Assembly (NCBI GenBank): GCA_019055375.1
Contig: JAHQIW010000090.1
Span: 62,001 to 126,000, forward strand
Source: Parelaphostrongylus tenuis
Taxonomy: Eukaryota; Nematoda; Chromadorea; Rhabditida; Metastrongylidae
DNA: 64,000 nucleotides
Direction: 5' to 3'
In this document: piece by piece, positions 55,675-64,000 of the stretch
Numbering within the stretch: position 1 is the stretch's first letter
Layout of the letters: each line of letters begins with the position of its first letter
Notes under the pieces: generated by a model
The model's database searches: none
Told to the model about the DNA's origin: nothing
The model's input: only the letters and a program-made list of their open reading frames with translations
Program-made: the position numbers and the translations under genes

Positions 55675-56689
55675 ACATAATGCCGGCTCAATGAGTCGTA
55701 TTGTGTTCTAGTATACTCGATGAAATAAACGTTTCTGCTCGGCCTGTTTGGTCGATGTCCAATTCCGGACTGTATTCGAACATAGGCACTATCGCTACTG
55801 TAATGATTAGCGGTAAAGTTAACATATACCACAGAATGTCGACATGGAACTTGAGCGTTGAGTTACATAAACTAGTGACAGAGGAAAGGAAAGAAGTGTA
55901 CATCCGGTGTTGTCCTAATATTGTTGCGAAGGCCTTTAAGCGATGTAAGAATTCCTGCCTACTTTTACCATGTTATACGTTAGTGAGATGACGGATTCAG
56001 GGGCTATCTATAGCTGTAAGTCGGCTACATGCCATTAAGGCGCGAATTTCTTGATTTCACGATCCTTCCATTATCGCCGCTTTATTGATTTTTGTTGTAA
56101 AAGAGTATTGTACTAGCACCAGCTATTTAGGCTTAGTGTTACTCTCAAATAATTCGCCCTAAGAAGGTCCTTCAAGGATAGAACTCAACCGCGAGTCACC
56201 GTGCTGCTCGAATGATTGGTAAAGGCTACAATGCAAGTCGAACAGCGACCGAGTCATGCTAGTGTTTCGATGTGAGGTGCTTAGTTCTAGAAATTACCAT
56301 TGCACTGGAAAGCCTAGGAAGTAAAACAAGGTAGTGGTGGGAAATCCGAGAAAGCAAATAGAACGAGGTGATCAATCTGTACATCTAAGGTTGATGAGTG
56401 TAGAAGTAAAACTTACAAGCTGTCGACACCCCAGGCTGAGGTAGAACCCGCATTTTCACCCATACCGCGCTCATTAATTTGCATTCTTAATAATTCCAAT
56501 CAAAAATCCCCCTAATAACGATTTAGTCGGTTCGGAAAACTTTAAGCTTATTGGCCTTCTTAATAAGTCACCTTGTGAAATGACATTATTCCTAAGCACT
56601 TGTTAGTCTTAATTCATGCGAACTGTGACGCACTACAGTTTTCTAGCCACATGCAGTCAATAAATTGGTTCAATGAGAATTCCTTCTCA

Positions 56690-56815
56690 TTTACCCGCTT
56701 TTAGCCTTCGTATGATGTTACAAACACACCAAATTATGCTAAGTGATGCGCAAAAATTTGGCGTAGCCGGGGTTCGAACCCCACCCTGGCTATCCGGAGA
56801 TGCGTGCTACCAATT
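56690..56815 (-). repeat. tRNA-like repeat, family T2, with tail
   Basis: On the minus strand the tRNA-like part (56759-56813) has the B box GGGGTTCGAACCCC, and its tail (TTTTTGCGCATCACTTAGCA, AAGGCTAAAAGCGGG) continues to 56690. It is the counterpart of the 46.12 kb copy, but without the second inverted arm. Confidence 0.55.
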
Positions 56816-57035
56816 CTGTTTTAACCATTACAGGCACCACGCGAATATTTAGCTTCGTATCAGCAAACAATAATGAAATTTTTGTAGTATCTTGGCAATC
56901 AAAATTGGATTTGTAATCATTAGCTTATCTAATCCTTAACTCAGTTTACCGAGCAAGCTGCTCTACACAAATAAACAAAAAGGAAGAACAATGACTTTAT
57001 TGAGACGACTTATTAAGGACCGTACCCGAAAAACG

Positions 57036-57051
57036 TGGCCCTAAAGAGGAC
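57036..57051 (-). terminator. Histone 3' hairpin (H2A pseudogene)
   Basis: GGTCCT-CTTT-AGGGCC on the minus strand; the stem holds with one G-T pair. Confidence 0.8.
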
Positions 57052-57085
57052 CGTTGGGTTAGGTTTGTGCTCGAGTGCTTGAAGT

Positions 57086-57468
57086 TTACTCCTTCTCTCC
57101 ACCGGTCTTTTTGGGCAGTAGTACAGCCTCGATATTGGGCAGAACTTCACCTTGAGCGGTGGCCCCTACCAAGAATAACTTACTGAGTTTCTCGTCATTG
57201 CGTACGGCACGCTGGAGACGATGCGAGTTGATTGTGGTCTTCTTGTAAGCACGATCGACACTCCTACCGATCTCTAGCACTTCGGCAGCCAGGCATTCCA
57301 GAACAGCTCCCAAATAGACGGGGCCCTACCAGTGACTCTGCTGGGGTAGTAACCTTTACAAAACACCTAGCTAATTCGTCCAACAGGAATTTGGAGATCA
57401 ACATGAGACTAGTTTAACCTCGTCCTGCCTCCAGTCCTGGCTTTCACTCCTTTACCACGTCCAGCCAT
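57086..57468 (-). pseudogene. Histone H2A pseudogene
   Basis: Starts MAGRGKGVKARTGGRTRLN and stops. The later two thirds are open from 57313: [44 protein letters not shown] with the normal end. Several conserved core residues are replaced (for example NAARD is SVDRA). Confidence 0.88.
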
Positions 57469-57661
57469 CGCGGCGATAACGAGCGACGAACTGGCAGAGA
57501 AAACGCAAGGCTGCAAATGTACCGGCTAAAGCGGTATTTATAGGACCACCCGCTTACACGACCCGCCTTCGCGCTCGATCGATGGAGACCTTAATCGCGG
57601 TGGCCTTATAAACGCGCTTGAAGGGAAACGCCAGTACTCGCAGTTTCTACGAGTGCTTGCC

Positions 57662-58008
57662 ATGCGGCGGAAGTCGTCCGCTGGAGGAGCGAAGTGTCAG
57701 GAGTCAGTCGCGCTGGAGACAACAAGAACATCGCTCTAGGAGAGCTATCTGTCTGCACCTACGTGTGCTGAAACAGGTCTGGACACGTACCTGTCCTCTA
57801 AGGCAATTTCGATCACAGACTCGCTCGTTGACGACGTTTTCGGACGCATTACTCTCGAGGCATCACGTTTAGCACACTACAAAAAGCGGTCGACGATCTT
57901 AGTCCGTGAAATCCAGACGGCTGTCAGGCTTATTGCTCCTGAAGAACTCGCAAAGCATGCCCATGTCGGGGGAAGCAAGGCGTTGATGAAGTACACTCTC
58001 GGTAAGAA
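57662..58008 (+). pseudogene. Histone H2B pseudogene
   Basis: Starts MRRKSSAGGAKCQES in place of [15 protein letters not shown], then reaches a stop at TCGCTCTAG. Further parts are readable in other frames: [58 protein letters not shown] perfect hairpin follows at 58044. Confidence 0.85.
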
Positions 58009-58043
58009 ATTCTTGCTCGAAATGTGCACTCAATTGACCCAAC

Positions 58044-58059
58044 GGCCCTCTTTAGGGCC
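58044..58059 (+). terminator. Histone 3' hairpin (H2B pseudogene)
   Basis: GGCCCT-CTTT-AGGGCC, perfect. The 500 bases after it resemble the spacer downstream of H2A in units A and B. Confidence 0.9.
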
Positions 58060-58715
58060 ACACTTAGTATAAAATGCTTTCATGGTTTTCATGACCGAGC
58101 AATAAATGTTTCTGTTCTTGTTTTTTTTTCACACCGTTCCAACACTGATTACTTTCGTTGTTAAAATTCACAAAGGTTTGCGTTCCTTGGGAAACTAGGG
58201 GTTAGCAGTTGTTTGATGGGAGCAAGCTGAAATCCCTAAGTACATGGGAAAGGAGTGATTCTACCTCGGAATTTGAGAGTCGTTCGAGGGATCAGTGCAA
58301 GACATACACGTCTTGCTTCGTAGTACGTTCTCCTGCGGTGTGGCTTTCAGGTCGTAAGCGTGTGACAAGCATCGACCACTAAGATGCTAAGCCGTCGCGA
58401 AGGCCCCGATTTTTGCGTAATGCCAATGGCTTCCATGGCAGATGTTTGTGTTCTTTTAGCTTTTTAACCCACCAATGTTTAGGCTGTCTGGGTATCTAAG
58501 GGTTCAAGACGAGAGTTTTGTTCGACTCCGCAAATGACATAGGTCGAATGCGTGAACGGTCTGGGCAAAACCAACCTGTGCGTGACTTGGGTCTTACTTC
58601 AGACGATGTCGTTTCGAAGTCAAAAAGATTTCGTCGTGAGCTTGATAGACTTTACAGTTTCCATTATCTAATTTAATGCCTTCGATATAACGCAAGAAAA
58701 CCAAACTATAAATTG

Positions 58716-58810
58716 TCATGACCTTCGTGTCGAGTGTTTTCTTAAGTCAACGATCAAATTTCAATATATCTTATGATTATTATCACCTGAGCCAACATGT
58801 CATGTGGTCT
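58716..58810 (+). mobile_element. Foldback MITE type B, left-end fragment
   Basis: TTCGTGTCGAGTGTTTTCTT, AAATTTCAATAT, and CACCTGAGCCAACATGTCAT match the left end of the 2.4 kb element. Confidence 0.5.
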
Positions 58811-59009
58811 TCTAACTCCTAACTCAGTACTCAAATTCCATGTCGACACCGTTTGTTATACGTTCACTTAACTGCTAATTTGATAGTTGCGATAACCTGA
58901 TTGTTCCAATGCAGCCTTAAATAGAGCATTGATCAAATGTGTTGAGCAAAACGTTTATCTCATTGAATACACTAAAACACAAACGATGACACACTAAGCT
59001 GCACTATGT

Positions 59010-59025
59010 AGCCCTAAAGAGGGCT
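59010..59025 (-). terminator. Histone 3' hairpin (H4 pseudogene)
   Basis: AGCCCT-CTTT-AGGGCT on the minus strand: a compensated end pair (A-T instead of G-C) keeps the stem intact. Confidence 0.85.
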
Positions 59026-59059
59026 GTTAGGTCATAGATTTTCATTTCGACAGGCTTCC

Positions 59060-59354
59060 TCATCCACCGAAACAGTACAGTGTGCGACCTTAGCGTTTCA
59101 GAGCATAGACCATATCCACAGCAGTGACGGTCCTTCTCTTCGCGTTTTCACAGTAGGTGACGGCACGTTCTGATGACGATCTTCAAGACACGACGATCTC
59201 CTCATAGATCAGTCCTCACATGCGCTCGGCACCATTACGATAATCGAGACGACGAATTGCGCTTTGATGATTCCTTGGATGTTGCTGCGGAGCACTTTGC
59301 AATGGCGCTTCTTAGCTCCTCCTTTGGTGCTTCACCGCGCGGAAATATAACCAT
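59060..59354 (-). pseudogene. Histone H4 pseudogene
   Basis: The start is scrambled (MVIFPRGEAPKEEL for the normal tail). CNVLRSNIQGI-like, EETIVVS and [20 protein letters not shown] pieces follow in changing frames, ending YCFGG and a stop. It faces the H3 pseudogene at 59583 in the usual divergent layout. Confidence 0.82.
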
Positions 59355-59582
59355 GACGGCGAAACTGCTGGCAGTGGACGTACGAGCAACGCCGTCCAAG
59401 CGCCTCTTGCATAGCTACATATCGGGTGCTCACGCTGGGACCCCGTTGACCACCCACAGGCGCCTGAACTGTTGTAAATCCTTCCAACATCACGTCCCAT
59501 CTCGACGATTGAATCCGACTCCGCCCACACCAGTAATATTATAACGGAACGCGTAGAGGTGCGTCTCATACTTAACTCGGCA

Positions 59583-59994
59583 ATGGCTCGTGTTATGCAG
59601 ATTCCACGCAAGTTGACCGGGGGAAAGGCTCCTCGTAAATCCCTGGCTACCATGGCACTTGGAAACCGTCACCATCTGCACGTGGTGTGATGAAGCCTCG
59701 CCGCTACCGTCCTGGAACTGTCGCCCTTCGTGAGATCCGACGTTAGCAGAAATTTACCGAACTGCTCATTCGCAAGTTGCCTTTCCAGCGACTGGTTCGT
59801 GAGATCGCACAGGACTTCAGGACCGATCGGCGCTTCCTGTCGCCAGCCGTTATGGCCCTTCAGGAAGCCGCTGAGGCCGTACCTCGTTGGTCTCTTTGAA
59901 GACATCAACTTGGTGCGCCATTCATGTCAAGCGAGTCACCGTCATGCCCATGGACATCCAGTTGGCACGTCGCATTCGTGGAAAGCAAGGCTAG
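59583..59994 (+). pseudogene. Histone H3 pseudogene, copy 3
   Basis: Starts [19 protein letters not shown], then a frameshift near codon 24, a TAG at the place of Y54 (CGACGTTAGCAG), another frameshift at YLVGLFED and a further one near NLCAIH. At the known lysine sites, K4 is ATG, K9 AAG, K23 ATG, K36 ATG (GGTGTGATGAAGCCT) and K79 AGG. A weakened hairpin (60028-60043) follows. Confidence 0.9.
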
Positions 59995-60027
59995 CCGCCA
60001 GGACTCGGGCTCAAATCTGACCCAACG

Positions 60028-60043
60028 GGCCTTTTTGGGGCCA
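60028..60043 (+). terminator. Degenerate histone 3' hairpin (H3 copy 3)
   Basis: GGGCCTTTTTGGGGCC: the outer pairs hold, one inner pair is lost and the loop is T-rich. Confidence 0.6.
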
Positions 60044-61150
60044 CATATCAACTGCTGGAAACGTTACTATCTCGTGTGGGAATCATTTGTAATAAGATGA
60101 CATTTTCTGTGTTATAGTGTCTTAGGTTTCAGTAATAACATACCAAGGCTAATAGTAGCACTCACGAATTTACATCAGTAAAATCAAATGAATCGAGGTA
60201 ATAACGTGATTGAGAATTGATCTTTCGAAGATGTAATATTGTAATCGTCACGGTGAAATAGGATTCCTCTGCCGTCTAAAAATGTCACCCTCAAAAGTCA
60301 TTCACCCCTTCCGGGGGCGTGTGCTTAACCGATTGCACTATATACGCTTGTCTTGCCACGACTCTTCCTTAGCTTCAACGTATCAGTCTATTATCAACCA
60401 TCCGTCAGCCGTTTGGTCTGGTGATCAATATCGGCACTGAACAGATTGACTGGATAAAAGAGGCGCCATCAGTGCACCTGTCAAACATGCGGCCCTGTAT
60501 GCGATAAAATGCGAGTTCAACTCCCGCTGGGGTCGATTTTTTTGCTGACCACTCGATTCTCCGGGGTATTAGAAACCAAATACGGCAGACACCATACGAA
60601 TCATTGATGGCAATGAAACACCTACGATTATGGGAATTACTCAGATTCCTTTCGCTCTCCCTTCGTGTATTGAAATGCTGTTTCGAACAGACACACATAA
60701 TCTAAGTCTTACTTAGTCACACTCAATCGTTCAATAGTGTTAGTGCCTTGAGCCTGAGTCATAAGTGCCTTAATATCTTATCTATCGGTTACTTTCATGG
60801 ACCATTCATGAGATCATTCATGTCAATCGCAGCGCCGCCTAGAACCCCGTTCTGAACCCATATGAATCCAAATGCCCGAACCTTAGGTCACAGTACCCAA
60901 TGCGCGCGCATGTTTCACTATCCATGCCATTGGTTTCGAGCCAAAATTCAGGCGCGCACGGCCAGCTGGCGTCCCAGAGGTCGGTGCGGCTCGCGTTGAC
61001 AACCCGGAAGTTACATAACCTTGCAAGAACTCTGAAAACTTGAAATTCAAATTCTCGACCCGCCAAAATTGACGTAATATGAAGAACAATGGAATAGAAA
61101 CATTTTATTAACTCAACATGAAATCTGTGCATATAACTAATACTGATTGC

Positions 61151-61166
61151 GGCCCTAAAGAGGGCC
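61151..61166 (-). terminator. Histone 3' hairpin (H2B, unit B)
   Basis: A perfect GGCCCT-CTTT-AGGGCC on the minus strand. Confidence 0.9.
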
Positions 61167-61199
61167 GTTGGGTCAGTTAAATGCACTTCCGTGCGCGAT

Positions 61200-61568
61200 T
61201 TATTCACTAAAAGTGTACTTCGTTACAGACTTGGTTCCTTCTCTAACAGCGTGCTTCGCGAGCTCTCCAGGTACGATCAGTCTGACAGCCGTCTAGATTT
61301 CAGGAGACGAGATCGTCAACCGCTTGTTGTAGTGTACTAGACGTGATGCCTCGGCAGCAGTGCGTTCAAAAACGTCGTTCACGAACGAGTTCATGATCGA
61401 CATCGCTTTCGAGGACACGCCGGTATCGGGATGAACCTGCTTCAGCACACGATGGATGAAGACCGAATGGCTCTCCCTCCGGTGATGCTTCTTCTTGCCT
61501 CCAGCACGACTGACCTTGTGGCTCTTGGCGTCCTTATTCGCTCCTTTGGCGGACGACTTTGGCGGCAT
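61200..61568 (-). pseudogene. Histone H2B with premature stop (unit B)
   Basis: The start is normal ([18 protein letters not shown]) and the fold is well kept: [36 protein letters not shown]. After SPEI the expected Gln codon (CAG) is TAG, which ends the frame. The remaining C-terminal codons ([22 protein letters not shown]) stay in frame up to the old stop. One substitution therefore separates it from an open frame, although other unusual residues exist. In unit A the same gene is open here but lacks its start. Confidence 0.9.
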
Positions 61569-61635
61569 GGCAAGCATGCTCATAGGCTGAGAATGCGCTA
61601 CCACCTCTTTCAAGCAGATTTGCTGCCGCGACGAA

Positions 61636-61670
61636 GCCCCGCTTCCATTAAGCGAGCGAAAAGGCGGGGT
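61636..61670. promoter_or_regulatory. H2B/H2A promoter palindrome (unit B)
   Basis: GCCCCGCTTC facing AAGGCGGGGT across 15 bases: a changed base on one side is partly matched on the other relative to unit A. Confidence 0.6.
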
Positions 61671-61757
61671 GTAGAACCAGATTGCCTATAAATACCGATC
61701 TCTCGGGTGTAGAAGAATTCGTTAATTCGTGTCGAGCCGTTACACGTGATCACTGTC

Positions 61758-62118
61758 ATGTCTGGGCGTGGCAAAGGTGGTAAAGCCAGACTGGAGATAA
61801 GGCGAAGTCAAGGTCGTCTCGCGCCGGTCTCTAGTTCTCTGTTGAGAGAATTTGCTCCGGTCTATCTTGCAGCTGGTTCTGGAATATCTGGCTGCGGAAG
61901 TGCTGGAGTTAGCTGGTAGTGCTGCTCGTGACAACAAGAAGACCAGGACCAACCCGTGCCATGTGCAGCTTGCCGTGCGTAATGACGAGGAGCTCAGCAA
62001 GCTGTTGTTGGGGGTGACCATCGCCCAAGGTGGAGTTCTGCGCAATATCCAGGCTGTACTGCTCCCCAAGAAGACCGGTGGAGAGAGAGTAAAGCTTGAG
62101 CTTCGATCTAAAAATTGA
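61758..62118 (+). pseudogene. Histone H2A pseudogene (unit B)
   Basis: [19 protein letters not shown] shows an early frameshift. About 45 bases between the LQF and PVYLA regions are deleted. From 61860 the C-terminal half is open ([51 protein letters not shown]), then it runs past the normal stop to a TGA before the hairpin (62125-62140). Confidence 0.9.
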
Positions 62119-62124
62119 CCCAAC

Positions 62125-62140
62125 GGCCCTCTTTAGGGCC
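62125..62140 (+). terminator. Histone 3' hairpin (H2A, unit B)
   Basis: A perfect GGCCCT-CTTT-AGGGCC. Confidence 0.9.
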
Positions 62141-62939
62141 ACAAATGATGACTAATTGCTTAAATTTATTGTTGTGGTAATAAAATGTTTCTATTCGTTT
62201 TTTCTTAACGTCACATTCACATTGGTTACTACTGTTCTATCGTACTCTAAGGTTTGACGTGAGAGATTAGGGAGTAGCAGTTACCAGATGAGTGCAAGTT
62301 CTCAAGTATTTGGAGGTAAGAGTGAGTGGTTCTATAACGGAAATGTGTGAGTCATTCAAAGGAGGATTGTAAGTCATACATGCCTTGCTCCCTAGGTACA
62401 TTCCCGCTGTGTGGGTGACCCGAAAAGCTGGCAGAGTCGACCCTCTTTGACCACTGCGACACCCAACAATTGTGCGTGTTCGACTTTTGGCGCGAAGCCA
62501 ACGGCATCCATTGCGGACGCGTTTTTTGCACTGCGTTGTGTAATCACACTAGAGTGCGAACAGTTGGGCTTGTGTGGGTTCAACACAAGAATGGTATGCG
62601 GGGTTACACATGACGTAGGCGCTATTACGAAGGCTCCACACAACCAACCTATAGGTGATTTCGGAAGACAGCGATTATCTAGCGGAGAGAGACAAAGTCA
62701 GGCTAAGGCAGAAGTCTCTCACTTGATCGAAATGGCTGAAATCGTTTTGTCATAATGCAAATCCCACTCGATTTCTTCGGTTTAGAACGCTTAACTGGTG
62801 GTTCTATCGGAAAGATTCACAGTAGCAAAGCACTTGCGAAATAAACTGGAGTCCCAGCGTGAGGACCTAACACGTGTCTGTGTACGAGACGCTCGGTCAG
62901 CGCTCCTCATGCCGCTCTTGTGAGTTGGTTCGCTATCGT

Positions 62940-63221
62940 CGAGTGTCCGAACGCGGTAAGGGAGGCTACGGGCCCGGCAAAGAAGGTACTGAACGCCATG
63001 GCAAAGCGCTCTGTGATGACAACCAAAGAATCTGAAGGTGCAGAGCGCATCTCAGAACTGACTATGAGGAAACTCGTGGTGTTCTCGAGATCTTCCTCAA
63101 GAACGTCATCAGAGATGCTGTCACCTACTGTGAACACGCGAAGAGAAGGACCGTCACTGCCATGGATGTCGTCTACATTCTGAAACGTCAAGAATGCACG
63201 TTCTACGGATTCGGTAGATAA
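62940..63221 (+). pseudogene. Histone H4 pseudogene (unit B)
   Basis: The start region GAGTGTCCGAACGCGG has no ATG. About 12 codons from the first helix (the stretch around [12 protein letters not shown]) are deleted, and frames change before and after. The end is readable: [26 protein letters not shown]. It shares the GR ending with unit A. Confidence 0.88.
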
Positions 63222-63255
63222 GAAAACCGATCCGAATAAGTAAGTCTAACTCGAC

Positions 63256-63271
63256 GGCCCTCTTTGAGACC
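63256..63271 (+). terminator. Degenerate histone 3' hairpin (H4, unit B)
   Basis: GGCCCTCTTTGAGACC: one or two stem pairs are lost compared with the perfect form. Confidence 0.6.
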
Positions 63272-63780
63272 CCATGGACGCACTTGAAATGTGTCGACGT
63301 GGGCGCAGTGTAATATACTCGTTGAAATAAAGGTTTTTACTCAGCATGTTTCATCATCATGCTATCCACGATTTGTAGTCGAGTAGAGAATTTAGCAAGA
63401 ATCAACAGTAGTTACTGAGTCAACATCTGGTGAAGAATGTAGGCGTGAAATGTGCTGCTTAAAATGCTGATGAGTGATGATTGAATCATTACAAGAGTCA
63501 AACAAACTAGTGACCAAAGCTGAAGAAAGAAGTGTGCAACCGAGTGTTGTCCTAAATATATCGCAAAGGTTTTTAGTTGATCTAACGATCCCTACCTCCT
63601 TCGCCTATGATATATCGAGATAAGATGAGCTCGCTTCATGAATACCTAAGAGAATTGAGTGGTAAGCCAAATATTCGACCTCAGACGGGAGTTGATATGT
63701 GCTTACTGAAAAAACCTGTCAAGAGTTGGCGGTTGACAGCTATGATAGAGACATTGATGAATTAGTGGTAGCGAAACGGT

Positions 63781-63852
63781 GGCTCTGTGGTGTTGTGGTC
63801 ATACACGGCCACCGATATGGGTGAGACACGGGTTCAACTCCCATGTGAGGTC
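63781..63852 (+). repeat. tRNA-like repeat, family T1
   Basis: GGCTCTGTGGTGTTGTGGTC and CGGGTTCAACTCCC with the family tail; right border of unit B, equivalent to 26020-26091. Confidence 0.6.
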
Positions 63853-64000
63853 AAGTTTTTGCTCATCACTCCATTCTCTAAGGTAGTCATAAGACATCAT
63901 AACACTGCGCAAAAGCAGTAAAAACATAAGAAATCATGTGTATAAGCTCGATTATTCAGAGGTTTCCGCAGCTGTGTCGATTGTATGCCATCAGGATCCG

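Larger units (their letters stand above)
49060..58010 (+). repeat. Segmental tandem duplication, copy 2
   Basis: Copy of 40565-47140: PRIM2 exon 8-14 equivalents, then H3(-), H4(+), H2A(-), H2B(+). It is longer because exons 13-14 occur twice (51548-51852 and 52535-52830) and because of insertions such as the MITE at 51.2 kb. The PRIM2 part is broken; the H3 is better kept here than in copy 1. Confidence 0.85.
60473..63996 (+). repeat. Histone repeat unit B
   Basis: Direct copy of unit A (22644-26228), with partial tRNA-like, spacer, H2B(-), H2A(+), spacer, H4(+), tail and tRNA-like at 63781. All three histones are broken here. The window ends just where the repeat ends, so its right neighbour is unknown. 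Confidence 0.85.

Overview
This is eukaryotic DNA, almost certainly from a nematode. The evidence is: interstitial (TTAGGC)n, the nematode telomere unit; short introns with TTTCAG-type acceptors; acceptor-like sites just before start codons, as used for spliced-leader trans-splicing; and histone 3' hairpins whose loop begins with C (CTTT), a known nematode feature. Repeat-filled introns would suit a parasitic strongylid-type worm, but that is only a guess.

Layout. At 1.2-7.4 kb (+) lies an eight-exon electron-transfer-flavoprotein beta gene (ETFB). At 7.8-12.0 kb (-), convergent with it, is an eight-exon HMG20-type HMG-box/coiled-coil gene. At 12-22 kb are repeats, the last two exons of an unrecognised gene (18.3-19.5 kb), and fragments of an RTE-type retroposon and of mariner. 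At 21.9-28.9 kb is a histone locus: divergent H2B/H2A, an H4-like copy and an inverted broken copy. At 34.3-42.8 kb (+) is a 14-exon DNA primase large subunit gene (PRIM2). Its 3' half and the following H3, H4, H2A and H2B copies (40.6-47.1 kb) are duplicated in tandem at 49.1-58.0 kb. At 59-60 kb is a broken H4/H3 pair, and at 60.5-64 kb a second direct copy of the first histone unit.

Only two histone reading frames look whole: an ordinary H2A (23945-24328) with TATA box and 3' hairpin, and a divergent full-length H3 (54614-55024). That H3 carries methionine instead of lysine at K9, K36 and K79. K36M is shared by all three H3 copies and K79M by two. This is the most unusual signal in the window; it is either a natural K-to-M H3 variant lineage or an amplified decayed gene.

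The space between genes is dense with repeats: two tRNA-like families, two tRNA-derived SINE families, foldback MITEs (one nested in another), internally deleted mariner elements, and AT microsatellites. Several single-base differences in A-runs of otherwise well-kept ETFB and PRIM2 exons look like assembly errors, so single-base frameshifts here should be read with care.
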